DNA of 64,000 nt from Hedera helix (Eukaryota; Streptophyta; Magnoliopsida; Apiales; Araliaceae), in contig OX359286.1 of the NCBI GenBank assembly GCA_947179155.2, forward strand, positions 37,812,908 through 37,876,907. The letters run 5' to 3'. Position 1 is the stretch's first letter; each line of letters starts with the position of its first letter. Shown here one piece after another: positions 1 through 12,132 of the stretch. Position numbers and translations under genes: made by a program. The notes beneath the pieces were generated by a model. That model was not told where the DNA came from. It made no database searches and saw only the letters and a list, made by a program, of their open reading frames with translations.

Positions 1-573
1 GCACAGAAATTACGTACCTTGCTAGGGTTAGGGTTCGTAGTTATGTGGAGGCGAGAAATCCGCAAAAGATACAGAATCGGTTGAAAGATTGGAGAGGGAA
101 GAAGAACCGGTGAGCAACTACCAAAGCAACACGTGGCAGAACTCTCAGGATCACGGCGTAACCGCTGGTGTCCAAGAGCCGTGACAGGTGTTTCGAGTGA
201 ACTCGAGATAGGCAAGTCAACACTTTCGTTCACTCGATGATTAGTCGATCACAAATTCTCGATTCCTTCCAACTTCTCCTTGTTTCGAGAGAGAGAGAGA
301 GTTTCAATGGCTAGAACTCTCAAGTGTTCAAAAAGTCCCCTTCACTTGTTAAGTGGAGGGGTATTTATAGGATTCATGACATGTGCTAGGCACATGTCAA
401 AAAAGGGGAAATTCCAAGAATGCCCTGAATGATAAGAAAATTCCTGGAATACCCCTAGTTACCCAAGTAATGCCCAAATCATCCAATTCTTCTAGCCACC
501 AATCCAATCCCTCAACCGATTCCCAATCACGAGTTGTCCCCACGAGCCTTCTGCCTTGAAACTCATGACAACA
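1..573 (-). mobile_element. Probable LTR fragment of an unidentified retroelement, reverse orientation, cut by the window start
   Basis: Read on the minus strand, the segment starts at 573 with TGTTGTCATGAG. It then has a TATA box (CTATAAATACCCC, about 362-374), a short GA/CT run (about 288-301) and a leader-like stretch running off the window at position 1. A TG start with an internal promoter and no long reading frame fits a long terminal repeat. The first identifiable NOB1 exon begins only 140 bases downstream, so this insertion probably lies in, or replaced, an upstream NOB1 intron. The other end and target-site duplication are not visible. It could instead be the promoter and leader of a gene transcribed leftwards. 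A perfect 9-bp inverted repeat (gacatgtgc/gcacatgtc) lies at 378-398. Confidence 0.4.
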
Positions 574-630
574 CCTCTTAAATTATATTTTTCGATTTTT
601 ATTTGTTCGTTGTCCGTTATTTTGTTTTTA

Positions 631-694
631 GGTCATTCAATGTGAACCCTAATTTCATTTATGGTCATTTAATGTGAACTCTAATTTTATTCTT
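631..694. repeat. Two-copy 32-bp tandem repeat
   Basis: A 32-bp unit beginning ggtcatt occurs at 631-662 and again at 663-694 with a few substitutions. It lies in the presumed intron just before the first recognisable NOB1 exon. Confidence 0.7.
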
Positions 695-1916
695 GGGCTC
701 ACAAACATCATAGTTAGAAAATGATTCAACGGGAAATGGTGCTGGACCTCTTTCTGATAATCAGGAGGGTGGTGATGGTAGTTTTAATAAGCCTGGGAAA
801 TATTTGCCTAAGAAAAAAGAGGTAAATATCGAAGGGAAAAAGATGGTGGCAGATGGAATTGATGCATCTCAGGGAGAATTTGATGATAAATCTGATGATT
901 GGCGGCCCGCTGTCAGTCCAAGTACCCATAGAAGATTTCTTCGACGAAAGGCTAGACGTGAAATGTACGAGGCATCCGCTTGTGACCAAGATGCAGCAAT
1001 TAACGTGGAAAATGAAAATATTGAGGACACTGGATGCCCGGATCTGCTGATGAATGGGAGCTTAGATAAAACACATGTTGAAAATGGAAATTCAGAGGGA
1101 ACTAAGATAACAGAAGGAAAAACATGGGAGGGAGATCTTTCCACAATATTGAACCAAATGAGGCTGGAAGAAGATTCATTGGAGGTCCTTCAAGTTGGCA
1201 ATGAGTTGAGAAACTCCACCCAAGAACGTGAATCTAACAATTTCTCTGTGGGAGATATTGCCTATGACAACAGTGGAAATAGTACTGATGAAGGAGATGA
1301 AGCTGAAATCATTAGTAAAGGTTTGGAAAACTTGGATATCACAAGCCAAATTAGTGAAAGTGCTGATGCGTCATTTATGGACGATGATAATAGTGAGCAG
1401 AGCTGGATGCTAAGATCCCTATCCGACTCAAGTGTGGCTTGTATAACAAGTGATTTTTGCAATGCAAAATGTTCTTCTGCAGATGGGTTTACGCCTGTTA
1501 GCGCCTGGAGGAATGCAGATCTGCGAGTTGCACAGGTATATAAATCTTTTGCCTTACTTTAACATGGTGCGTGCCACTGGGCACTTTGTGTTTCTTGTGC
1601 ACTCAATTCACGTCATAAATTTGTTTGTGCCATGTGTGCGTCAGCTATTAGTTATTATGTGTGTTAGTATTGAATTTATGAGAAATTCGTTTCCTTGAGC
1701 GGGTATAATTCTTCTTTAGTATTACTAAGGGTGTCTTACATATATTATGTACTAATCATTTTCATATTTTTCAGATGGATTTCAAAATGCCGTGCATGCT
1801 ACAAGGTGACTACAGAAATTGGTAGAATCTTCTGTCCAAGATGTGGGAATGGGGGTACTTTACGCAAGGTAGTTGTTACAGTCGGTGAAAATGGCGTAGT
1901 CCTTGCAGCTCGTCGG

Positions 1917-2135
1917 TCACGTATTTCCTTGCGTGGCACAAAAGTAAGTAAGGTTAGGGTGAAGTTGAAATCAACTTCACCATAGTAAGTTATATGCTTT
2001 TTCACCACATTAAATATGTATGGACAACAATGTAATGAAAAAACATATAACTTACTATGGTGAAGTTGATTTTCAACTTCATCATAACCGGATCCAAATT
2101 TCACGGATTTCCTTGCGTGGCACAAAAGTAAGTAA
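1917..2135. mobile_element. Foldback/MITE-like insertion with long flanking duplication at a NOB1 splice donor
   Basis: A 35-bp sequence containing the exon end and the GTAAGTAA splice donor occurs at 1917-1951 and again at 2101-2135 with one mismatch. Between the copies, 1961 to about 2003 and about 2038-2083 form an imperfect inverted repeat of roughly 42 bp. Each arm also carries its own small palindrome (gaagttga/tcaacttc). The result is a hairpin flanked by two splice donors. The duplication is far longer than usual for a DNA transposon. Confidence 0.6.
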
Positions 2136-2214
2136 ATTTTAAAAGGTTTCTATAGGGACTAATTTTTTGATTAAGCAAATATATAATTATTAGCAAAAAT
2201 AACACAACTGTGAT

Positions 2215-2283
2215 TGTAACGGCCCAATGCGCATTAACCAATGTCACTTAAATAATCCGAGTAATGTGAGACTGGGTGTTACA
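2215..2283. mobile_element. Tiny inverted-repeat element or LTR relic
   Basis: The 69-bp segment starts tgtaacggccca and ends ctgggtgttaca, an imperfect 12-bp inverted repeat with TG...CA ends. Flanks gtgat and atgat match at four of five bases. It lies in the same NOB1 intron as the foldback insertion. It is too short to classify. Confidence 0.3.
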
Positions 2284-2810
2284 ATGATGGATCATGATGA
2301 TGGTTTGATGACAAAGTGCGAAATATTCTATTTAAAGAACAACGGTTCAGACCTTGGTACGAATGCATTAATTTTTATTTTTTTTGTGTGAATGCAAAGA
2401 CGTGAAACTGGCTACTACCGGTGTTTCATTCTTTGGTGCTTCTTAATCAACATTGCATGTGCCCGTATGCAGTTTTCACTTCCTATGCTCCATGGTGGAA
2501 GAGATGCTATTACCAAGAACCCTGTTTTACGTGAAGATCAACTCCCACAAAAATTTGTGTACCCGAAGACAAAAAAGAAAGTAATCAGGTCAGTGCTCCT
2601 TCCATTTGTTTTTCTTTCTAAAGTCTGCTCTCCTTTTGTATCTATGGTTTTGTTGCATGTCATGTAATTCAAATATATTGTATTATTTAAACTAAGCTTG
2701 GGGGTATCTATTTAAACGTAATTTTGTAGGAAGACGACATCTTTGCTACAAATCACATCTTTCTCCACCATACTGATAAGAGAGACAATCATTTCTGTAA
2801 TTCCTGTAGT

Positions 2811-3724
2811 CGTAAAGTTTTGTATTGGGAATTTGGCTTTGAAAATTTGTTGATTGTTCAAATATTAAAAACCTAAGGGGGTTCAGAACTATAGTATTGA
2901 GTATCTATCTAATTGTTCATTGGAGTTCTAATCCACGGTTCATCAAAATTAGCATGTGTCCAAGTCACATGAAAATTCAAACATTTGAAAGTGTTCATTC
3001 TTTAATTTATTTAATATATTATTGAATGTTGAGGACCCGCAATGATGAATTACCAATGTAACGATAACATATTTGAGATACAAAAATTTATGTATTACAG
3101 TTCCTGTTTGCCACTGTTACTAAAAACAGTTTTGTTACCCTTATCTATACCTGATCCCTCTGGTATGTGACCCAACAAGACTTCACCTGTGCTCCAGCAT
3201 AAATCTACTGTTCATGTCTCATGTTTGAATAATCCTTCAATAATGCAACAATTTGATATATTAATAACTAATCAGTGCCTTAACCTACCAAAACCATTTT
3301 ACTGTTGGTAGAAGAAAAAAGCCTAATAAATACTTCCATAGACGAATGAGACAGAAAGTATCAATTCATTTCCTGATGGCATTGTTTAATACTTGAAGTG
3401 CATAAACAGAACAAACTGAACGTTGTAGCCCTATCAACCATCCAACAAGTAAATAAATGTTGCGCTTATTAATAATAAATATATCCTCTGAAGTACATGA
3501 ATTTAAAAGCTATGAAAAAATGAAAAAACAATAAAAACTTGTTAGAAGACCTCACAATTCACTACTCTAGGATTTTTGTCCTGCACAAAACTCTTGCATT
3601 TCTCTTAACACGCTAACATTTACATCATCTCAAAGGTAATTGAAGTGGATAAATGGGTAAAGAAGGAAAAGAGTATCACAATTATATATAGATTTCTGAT
3701 TTACAGTTGTTAGCTGTGACTTGG
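2811..3724. other. Spacer between the NOB1 remnant and the receptor-kinase 3' end
   Basis: No coding potential was recognised. It probably holds the 3' UTR and polyadenylation region of the leftward receptor kinase (stop at 3725) and decayed NOB1 downstream sequence. The two genes converge here. Confidence 0.5.
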
Positions 3725-6700
3725 TCACGATGAAAGCGCAAGTTCTGCCCATGCTAAAGATGATGCCTTAAGCTCAGAAGACACAGACGTGTCGATTCTG
3801 CTCTCCAATATGGTGCATAATTCCTTCATGGTCAGTGCAGGAGTTGGTTTGATGCAAAGGCTCACCACCTCACATATTACTTTGAGGTCGTTGTATCTGA
3901 AATGTTTCAACTCAGGATCCACCACATAAGACATTACTTCAGGCAGTTCAAGATATTCCTTAGCCTGCCAACGGAGAATATTCAGGTTTTGGTGCATGAT
4001 TGCTATAAATTCCATACTACACAATCGTCAATATGTAGTGCAGAAAACTTTTTCAAACAATTGGGTTATAAAAGTTAAAAAGAGTACTAACCCAGTCAAC
4101 CAAGCAGCCTTTGTCCTTGCAGTATGGAGGTCTCCCACTAATTAGTTCCAGTAGAAGTACTCCAAATGCATAAATATTACCTTGGACATCCAGATGACGT
4201 CCCTTGAGTGAACTTGGAATAACACAAACAGCACCCTCAGTGCTAATAGCACCAGAATTCTTCTCAGATCTTGAAATAATTGTTTTCCAACTCTCGAAAT
4301 CAACTAGCTGCAGCGAGAGATTTATATCAAAACCGGAATGCAAATGGTGGGTACAAAGCAATAATTTGAAAACATTTGCAAACTTTGAAAACTGAGCCTT
4401 GAAGACTGAAAGCAACAAGACTTTCTCCAGTCGCTTAATTTGTCTTGAGGCCCAGATCAAATCTCAATTGGAGTAGGCAGATAATAGTACAGATACTTGT
4501 ACAGAATTGATAGGTTCACATCAACCAGAACTCTAATCAAACACCTACTAGGCTACTACATGTCAAATTAAGATTTAGAATTTTATGCACTATTGCTTCT
4601 CAAAAAAAAAAAACTGAAGCTCTATGGTTTGGATAAAGGCTTTTAGGGCATACCTTTGGAGAAAAATCATCAGTAAGATAAACAGCTCTAGAGTTCATCT
4701 CAGATATAGTAAAGGGTGGCTCTATTTCTGTGTGAAGATATTTGAGTCCCTTGGCTACTCCTATAACAATATTCATACGCCTTGTCCAACTTAGTTGACA
4801 TCCTTCTCCATCTGCAGTTCAACAGAAAGCTCTAGGTTTCAGCCCCTTAGGTTTATTGAAAAACCAACCTTAAATAAATGTCTTACTTACAATGTAGGTG
4901 CTCATACAATGTCCCATTTGATGCATATTCAAAAACCAGCATCCTTGTAAATGGAGAGCTCTCTCTACAATAGCCCAGCAGTTTTCCTGTATTCTCGTGA
5001 TCTAATCTTGCCAAATCTGCCACCTGAAATATGTAGTAACTAGAATATTGAATGCTTGCTTGACATATTCTATATTTAAGCACTGCAGAAAATTTCAGTT
5101 ACCTCTTTCTGAAAATAGAGCTCAAGATAGCCTGTCCATTGCTCTTCCTTGATGCAAAGGGATATTACAGCAATCTCAGGCCCCCCTTTAATGATGCCTT
5201 TGTACACTAGACTATCTGGGGAAGACCCAATAATGTTACTGAAATCTTCACAGGCTAATTCCAGTTCTTGTTTGTTGTATCTCGCTACATCCTTTAACAT
5301 CCCAGAATCTATATTGAATTTTCCACAGGATTAGTGAATGATCATAACTGGAGAAATACATATCAAATGTAGGATGAAATGTGGTAGAATACTTAAAAGC
5401 CTAACCTATATAAATTGTTATATGGTCCTTGTCGCTTGCAGATTTTTTCCAGGGGATAATTATAGAAGATTGGCTTTTGCATCTTTGTAGGACTATGAAA
5501 AGCGCCGCAAGAACAACAGAACCAACCATGACTCCTGTAACTATTTCTAGAGCAAAAACCCAAGCAGGCTTTGAAGCAGACTGATGCATGGATCTATCTT
5601 CAACAGGTCGGTGTTTTGTGTTGACTACAGAATGGTTCTTGGAATGAGTACCACCTGTATGCAGATGCTATCATTGTTAATCACAATACTGAAGTTTAAT
5701 GGGAAATTTGGTATATGAAAATCAAAATTCAGGATGAACTACAAAACGGAATAAATTTCTTCAGAGCTCAAATTAGACAATTCATAAATACCAAGTCAAA
5801 AATCAACAATTTTTATAAATGAAGAAAATCGTACCACATCGTTGAGTAGTGCGTGGTTTGCGATCTCTGTCAAGTTGGCAGTTCCCTTGAAAGCTGGTAC
5901 TGCGTTGGAGACTTGATTGAGCGAAGATATTATATAGAAGAAAAATAAATCAGCACAACAGAAGCATAAGATACCTTGGAAGATACTCCAAGCAATTGGG
6001 CACATTTCCAACAAGAAAGTTGTACGAAAAATCTGCGACTTTCAACTGCGATGAGCGACATAAACCTGTAGGATTCCCTTTTGAGACATACCTATAGCAA
6101 ATTAATTGAAGACAAATGTAAGAATCTAAATACCTCAGCAACTCTGAGAGAGATGCAACACAAGGCTTAAATTGATTTTGCTCGAGAAGGCATTTACCGT
6201 GCCCCTAACATATTTCTATGTTGGCAACTACTCCTGAGGTATCTTACTGAAATGACTTTTATCAATTATGATGCTTGTCTTAGTCAAAATGTTAAAGGTA
6301 TTTTAACGAACAAGTACAATATACTACCTCCCCTTACTAAGAATTGCCATCTTTTATATAAATACTTTCCTAGGGTAAGATTTTGATGCTCATACTAGAA
6401 GTAGCACGATAACATTTATTAGAAGTATATTCAACAAAGGCAACAGACAGCTAACTTAGGCAGAGTACAAACATTTTTTCAATAATATGGAGCGACGATA
6501 CCTGATATATGGAAGTCATGATTATTACTTTTTAATAGGTAATACATGAAGTTCATGATTGAAAGATGACTTTGAAACAAATTTCTTTAAACGAGCATGA
6601 GCTTTGGCTTACAGATTTTAATCCTAAAAATCTGAACAAAGTCGTATTTATTGTCTCCCATTCCCCAGTTCAAAAGTCATACAATGACTTGACATATCCA

Positions 6701-8545
6701 AACTCCAAGGTAATGCTTCTTCATCTTCCCTCCTTTTTTATACTCAGTAGGCGCAAATATGTTCCTTGGAATGGGAAAGAACATAATCAATGGCCTTCAT
6801 TACTCCATGTACTGTCCATAAGATTAAATATTAACTGTAACAAATTGCAATAACACGAAGAGATCCCAATGACCATACCGGGTTCCTTTAAAAATCTCAA
6901 ATCACAATGAAGAGAATGTTCAACATCCAGACTGGATGTTTTACCAATTGATGGCTTTTTTATTTCTAAAGTGGCATGCATCAAAGAAATATTCCAATAT
7001 AGCAAGAATTTCTCCAAATCCAGATTGTAGGAAAAGCTGGTCAAAATAATCTACATGACAGTGCCTTAGGTAGAATAGGAAACAAAGGCTCATTTGTCCA
7101 TCTTTATTTTCTCCTCGCAAGTATTATTGACAATGCATTTTAAATTAACAATTATTTGAGCAAAGGTGAAACAAGAAGCCTAAGCATCAGACAATACAAC
7201 AGCAACAACCAACAAAAGGTAAAATCGAAAGTGTCCTATGTTAACTCTAAGAGGGCAGGATAGATAAAAAAAACTGAATAAAACTGAAGTAGAATGAAAC
7301 ATGCAATATATTCGGAAAGCATAGAGTGGCACAGCAACTAGCTTAAATACTAACAGTTGAAAGATATGCTCACATTCCATGCTCGTTGGATGGAACTCGT
7401 GAACCATTACTACCAGGAACAGTTCCTTGAAGCTTATTCCTATCCAGCCGAAGTTCCTTAAGGTACTTCAAATTGCCAAGCTCAGGAGGCAAGTTCCCAG
7501 TCAACCCATTGGACTGAAGATTTCTGTAGCAATACAACCGAACAAGTAAGAATAAGCAAAAAAATAACTAAATAACAAAGTCCAATAGATAAAGCCCAAT
7601 GCCAAGCTTGACTTGCATTTGAATAATCAGAGTTAAATTCCCAATCTCGGGAGGAATTGGTCCAGATAGCTGGTTTGACCCCAAATCCAACACTGTGAGG
7701 TATTTCAACAAACCAATTTCTTTGGGAATTGTACCAGTGAAACTGTTTCCATGTAGAGTTCTACAAACATTGGCAAAGTTAAATTTAGTTTTTACATATT
7801 ATACCATAATAATTAAAGCTGCAAAAAAATAAAACAAAAAACAAAGCTCAATATAATATAAAAAATTCATACAGTTCTTGCAAAGAAGAGAGTTGATGCA
7901 ACCCTGACGAAATAAATCCCTTCAAAGATGACCCAGAAACATTGCTGCAAACAGTATTCGACCGCAATTTTAAAGCTCAGATCAGGCTTTAAACATGGTA
8001 ACTAATATTTCTCAGATAAGTTTACACCAATAATCTGCACCAACTATTACACATTATGTACATCATGAAATTAAAAGGGCGGAATGAGAAGTTCTTACAG
8101 TTTTATTACATGATCTCTAGCCGTAGAACAGGAAATGCCAGACCATTCGCAAGGATCTGCATCTAGGGAATTCCAATTTGACAAAGCCAGAAATGGATCG
8201 TCATATATTTTTTCCTTGAAGTCACTGAGTGCAGAAACTGTGTAGATCAAGAATTTCCATTCAGAAATTTTTTACATTAAGTTTTTCTTTAATTATTGAA
8301 ACACAAATGCAGTAGATTTATCAGCAACAGCGGCCAAGATCTTTCCAAAGACTGGAATATACAGCATCCCACATTGATTTAAATACTGTACATATATCAA
8401 AAAGTACTTAAATCAAGATCTGTGAAAGAACCAAATTTAACAAATAATCCACACCTTCATTTGATGGAAAGGCATAGCAAGTCACCATTAACATTCCCAG
8501 GCATACCCATAAAAGTAGAAGTGGAGCAAAAGAACTCATTTTCAT
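3725..8545 (-). CDS. LRR receptor-like pseudokinase (At1g63430/At5g41180 type), 13 exons
   Basis: My splice model (exons 8455-8545, 8099-8237, 7873-7944, 7617-7760, 7374-7523, 5975-6091, 5835-5911, 5406-5654, 5103-5308, 4891-5023, 4654-4811, 4092-4307, 3725-3964) keeps frame at every junction. It gives 1992 nt, or 663 aa, about the family length. Order: signal peptide (MKMSSFAPLLLLWVCLGM), LRR N-cap (DPCEWSGISC), about four LRRs in 72-nt-unit exons, an SFQGNC Cys motif, a TM helix (VTGVMVGSVVLAALFIVL), then a kinase-like domain from about residue 350 ending SSLAWAELALSS. The kinase looks inactive. The glycine loop is degenerate (GSSPDSLVYKG), the beta-3 lysine is lost (IAVISLC), there is no HRD loop, and DFG is replaced by VDFESW. 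Role: plasma-membrane receptor or scaffold; the ligand is unknown. The 4th intron uses a GC donor. Confidence 0.93.
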
Positions 8546-10178
8546 AGAAAATTTCCCCTCACTTAAAGAAAACTAGTGGTTTACCCAAAACTGAAAGAAC
8601 TCATCTAAACAATCATCAGCCAAAAAATTAAAGAAATGGGAAAGAAAAAAGAGCAAGAGGGAGTGAAGAATAAAGAGAACTGCAGAGAATGGAACTAACA
8701 AAACCCACATATAATGATGGGTTTATCAAATAGAAGATGATGAAAGCTCAAAAAGAAATTTCCCTTCTTGTTTTTTCTTTATTTGAAGAAATGGGAAAAA
8801 TAAAAAAGAAATAGAGTAAATCTATGACTCTCCAACCACCATTGAAAGCAAACCACTAAGTAAACAAATAGTGAAGTTAAAAGAAACAGTAATGAAAAAC
8901 TTAGATTTGAAGAGAGGTTTGTTGTCAATAGGAGAGAAGGGGAAAAGAACAAGAAAGAAATGGATAAAATGATTGACACTAGAAAAAATGGAGATATAGA
9001 TAGAAAAAATGGGTTATTAATGAGGAATGCTTTGTTTCTTTTTGATTATGTTTATCAGATTATTTTTTAAGTAATTTTTAACTTTTGTGATTAGTTGGTG
9101 GTAGTGGCGTAATAAAAGCTTTAATCTTTACTGTTAATGATTGTTTTAGTTTGACCAATATGTGAATAGAATTATACCATCTTTAAAGTTTTTGCTCTTG
9201 GTTATATAATTAGTGCTATTTTATTTGCTCAATTCTTGATCGTAATATTATATTATGAATTTCAAATTTTGTATTTATCTTGTTTTTTTATTTTTTAAAA
9301 AAAAATATACGACGCAAAGCTTTCACAACCTTTAAATGTATATTATTTGTGCATTAACAATGACATAAAATAAGTGACCAGTAATAATAGTATCAAAAGC
9401 AGAATTTCATTAATAGGTTTGGTCATGCTAAAATTAATCAAACACAGAATATCATGCACAGGCATCAGGCGCAGGCTAAGGCTAACGCAAGTAGTAGTAT
9501 TATCAAAAGCAGCGGAACATGGGGAGGGTTAAAATGGGAAACTTACTTGGTAATCACTTTTTTACTTGGTAAATCATGTTCCACATTGGCACATTCCCAG
9601 TCCATGTTTGGAGAAACCACTTGACGATACTCATTCGTTTTGTCAAGGAAAAATATTTACTAGTATTTGTTATTGTTTTACTTTAACAAAAGGTTTTTTT
9701 TTCGTTAATAATAATAATATTATTAAAACATTGATATTTATAAATATTATGAATAAATTTATACACACAAACACTAAATACAAATTCAAATACAAACTTT
9801 CATCTCACCATTAAAAAATAAGTCATGACACAAATATTTGTATCGGACCTCACTTTTTAATAGTGATATGAAAATTTGTGTTTAAATTTATATTTTAAAG
9901 TTATATTTATAAACTTATTCAAATATTAAAGATGAAGAGAATAGATCTAAAACATATCACTCTTAAATAACATATCTTTATTAAAATTATGTTATTTTTG
10001 AAATTCTTTTAAAAAATAAAATAATATTAAAAGAGAGTGGTCACACTTACTTTCTTTTTATTTACAAAAATATCACCCACTGTCCTACTTATACTATTTA
10101 AGAAATATACTTTAAATTCGTCCTCTATAGATGAATATGAGACTAAGAGAGTAAATAATTAGTGCACCACAGTAAAGA
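8546..10178. other. Upstream region of the receptor kinase, no gene seen
   Basis: AT-rich, with purine-rich stretches at about 8640-8990 that may be 5' UTR and promoter of the leftward receptor kinase. One copy of the short dispersed hairpin motif lies at about 9808-9870. No reading frame resembles a known protein. Confidence 0.5.
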
Positions 10179-12132
10179 GTTCATGTAAGACCCCGAATTT
10201 TATGAAATATAAAATTTAATTTTTCTTCATATATATTTTTTCATGAAACAGTAAGTGGTTAAATTGATAAAGTTAAAAGTTAAGAATGTTATGTGTAAAT
10301 TATTTTATGTCAGACAATATTCGTTTGGTCAGGGAATATTAAACTAATAATTGTCACAGTAGCATATGCACAGTAATTCATATTATTGAATCAATAATTG
10401 TCATGACACAGTAACGTATTCTTTCTTTTACATACTTTCTGGATTATTGTTATCTCTATTATGATATTATTTAAACAGTTGTATTTCATTAATTAATTGA
10501 CTTGATATCTAATTCAGAGAGCCAACTACACTGTATTTATAACAATTAGTCATAATAATGAATAAGTGTGAATTATTGTTGAATAATTGAATTGATAAAA
10601 TTATTTGTTTATAATATAAAGTTAGGTGATATAAAATGAATGATATACATTAAAGATAATATAGAATTTGAAATGGATGATGTAGATCAAAAGATGATCT
10701 TTAAATGAATGATTTAGATTAAAGAAATCTTAAAAGATGAAATGAATAGTATGGATTAAACATTATCTTGAAATGAACGGTTTGCATTAAATTAAAAAAT
10801 CTTAGTTATGATAAGATTTTTGGCTATAAATAGAGGTCTTAATTTAAGAATTTTTCATAAACTACCTTACTTGTTCTTTTTTTCACTCTCTAAATACTTC
10901 TTGTGTAAATTCTCTCTAAGTGTGCTTAAGTCATCTTGAATATTTGTGAAGATCTATAAGTGTACGAGTACTGTTCAAGTTAATCAACCTCATTTAAATC
11001 AATATTCAGTCACGTGTTAAGGTAATGAATATCATCTTCTTTCATATTCTATTATTTAAACTTACCACGGTAAGGGGTATCATTCTTTTCATCATCATAA
11101 ATGAATATTATTTTCTTTCTTACTGTAAGGGATTATCATTATTTGATTCTCGAAAATAATATCGTTTCTTTCTTACCCATAAGATGTGTCATTTATTTCC
11201 ATGTATTAATTTGTGGGAATAACCTTACGGCGTGGATTATCGCCTGTTGGTGAATAACCTTTCGTATTCATTCCTTATTAATCTCTGAGAATAACCTTAC
11301 TGTGCGGATTACTGTCTGTTTGGTGAATAACTATTCATATTCAATTTTTATTAAATTGTGGGAATAACCTTACGACGCGGATTACCGCCTGTTGGTGAAT
11401 AACATTTTGTATTCATTCCTTATTAATCTCTGAGAATAACCTGACTACGCGAATTACCGCATGTTTGGTGAATTACTCTTTGTATTCATTTCTTATTTGT
11501 CTCTTGTGGAAATAATTTGTTTACACGAATTATCACATGACACTTTTATTCCATATTCGTTTGTAATATCATTTTCTTTCATATTCGTAAATGATATTAT
11601 TTTTCTTTATACTCATAAGGGATACCATCTTTTTCATCTTCAATTATTCAAACTTACTATGGTAAGGGATATTAATTTCATTCACCTTTTGTTAATCAAA
11701 CCTGCTACGGTAAGGGATATTATTTTCTTTCATACACCTAAATCGAAACTTATTATGGAACTATTGCTTCTATAATTCCTGAAAATATTATATGTTCCTG
11801 AAAATATTATATGTTCCATAATAGTTGCACTTCATCATTTCAATTGAACCATCCTATTTACGTGAACCTTTCTATTGAACTGTAACCGTTATTCTGAACT
11901 GTGGATCTTGAATATCATTTTTAAATTTCACTCCACATCATGTTGACAATTTGGACATTATTTGAATCTGTACAAAGTAAACTTCTGATACTTATTGTTT
12001 ATCCTGTTTCTTCTATTCATCATTTATATCATTCTAATCATCCAAAATCAAGTTGTTGTGAATATCTGTGGCCGAGGGCACAGATGCGATATAATTGTTG
12101 AATAGATGATAGGTTAAATGAGATATAATAGG

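Larger units (their letters stand above)
714..2810 (+). pseudogene. NOB1: NOB1-like pre-rRNA endonuclease gene, broken and 5'-incomplete
   Basis: NOB1 is the PIN-domain endonuclease that cuts 20S pre-rRNA to mature 18S rRNA. Four exon-like blocks are readable: about 714-1535 (linker with the plant-NOB1 motif THRRFLRRKARRE, then an acidic region), 1775-1943 (zinc ribbon, CRACYK...CPRCGNGGTL), 2473-2588 (GGRDAITKNPVLREDQLPQKF, split here as GGRDAITKNP and VLREDQLPQKF) and about 2730-2810 (IFATNHIFLHHTDKR, then DNHF). The N-terminal PIN domain is absent; a probable LTR lies upstream. An extra T in a T-run at 1454-1458 shifts the frame, so the conserved MGLRLLAPGGMQ stretch is only read in another frame. 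The last exon does not join in the expected phase. Roughly 20 residues normally found near the C-terminus, between DKR and DNH, are missing. A foldback insertion duplicates the donor at 1944. I infer a pseudogene; the 5' exons could survive outside the window. Confidence 0.85.

Noticed and set aside
8779..8979. Phe/Ser-rich minus-strand frame upstream of the receptor kinase
   Set aside because: It derives from the purine-rich probable 5' UTR/promoter; the signal-peptide start at 8545 is a far better gene start.
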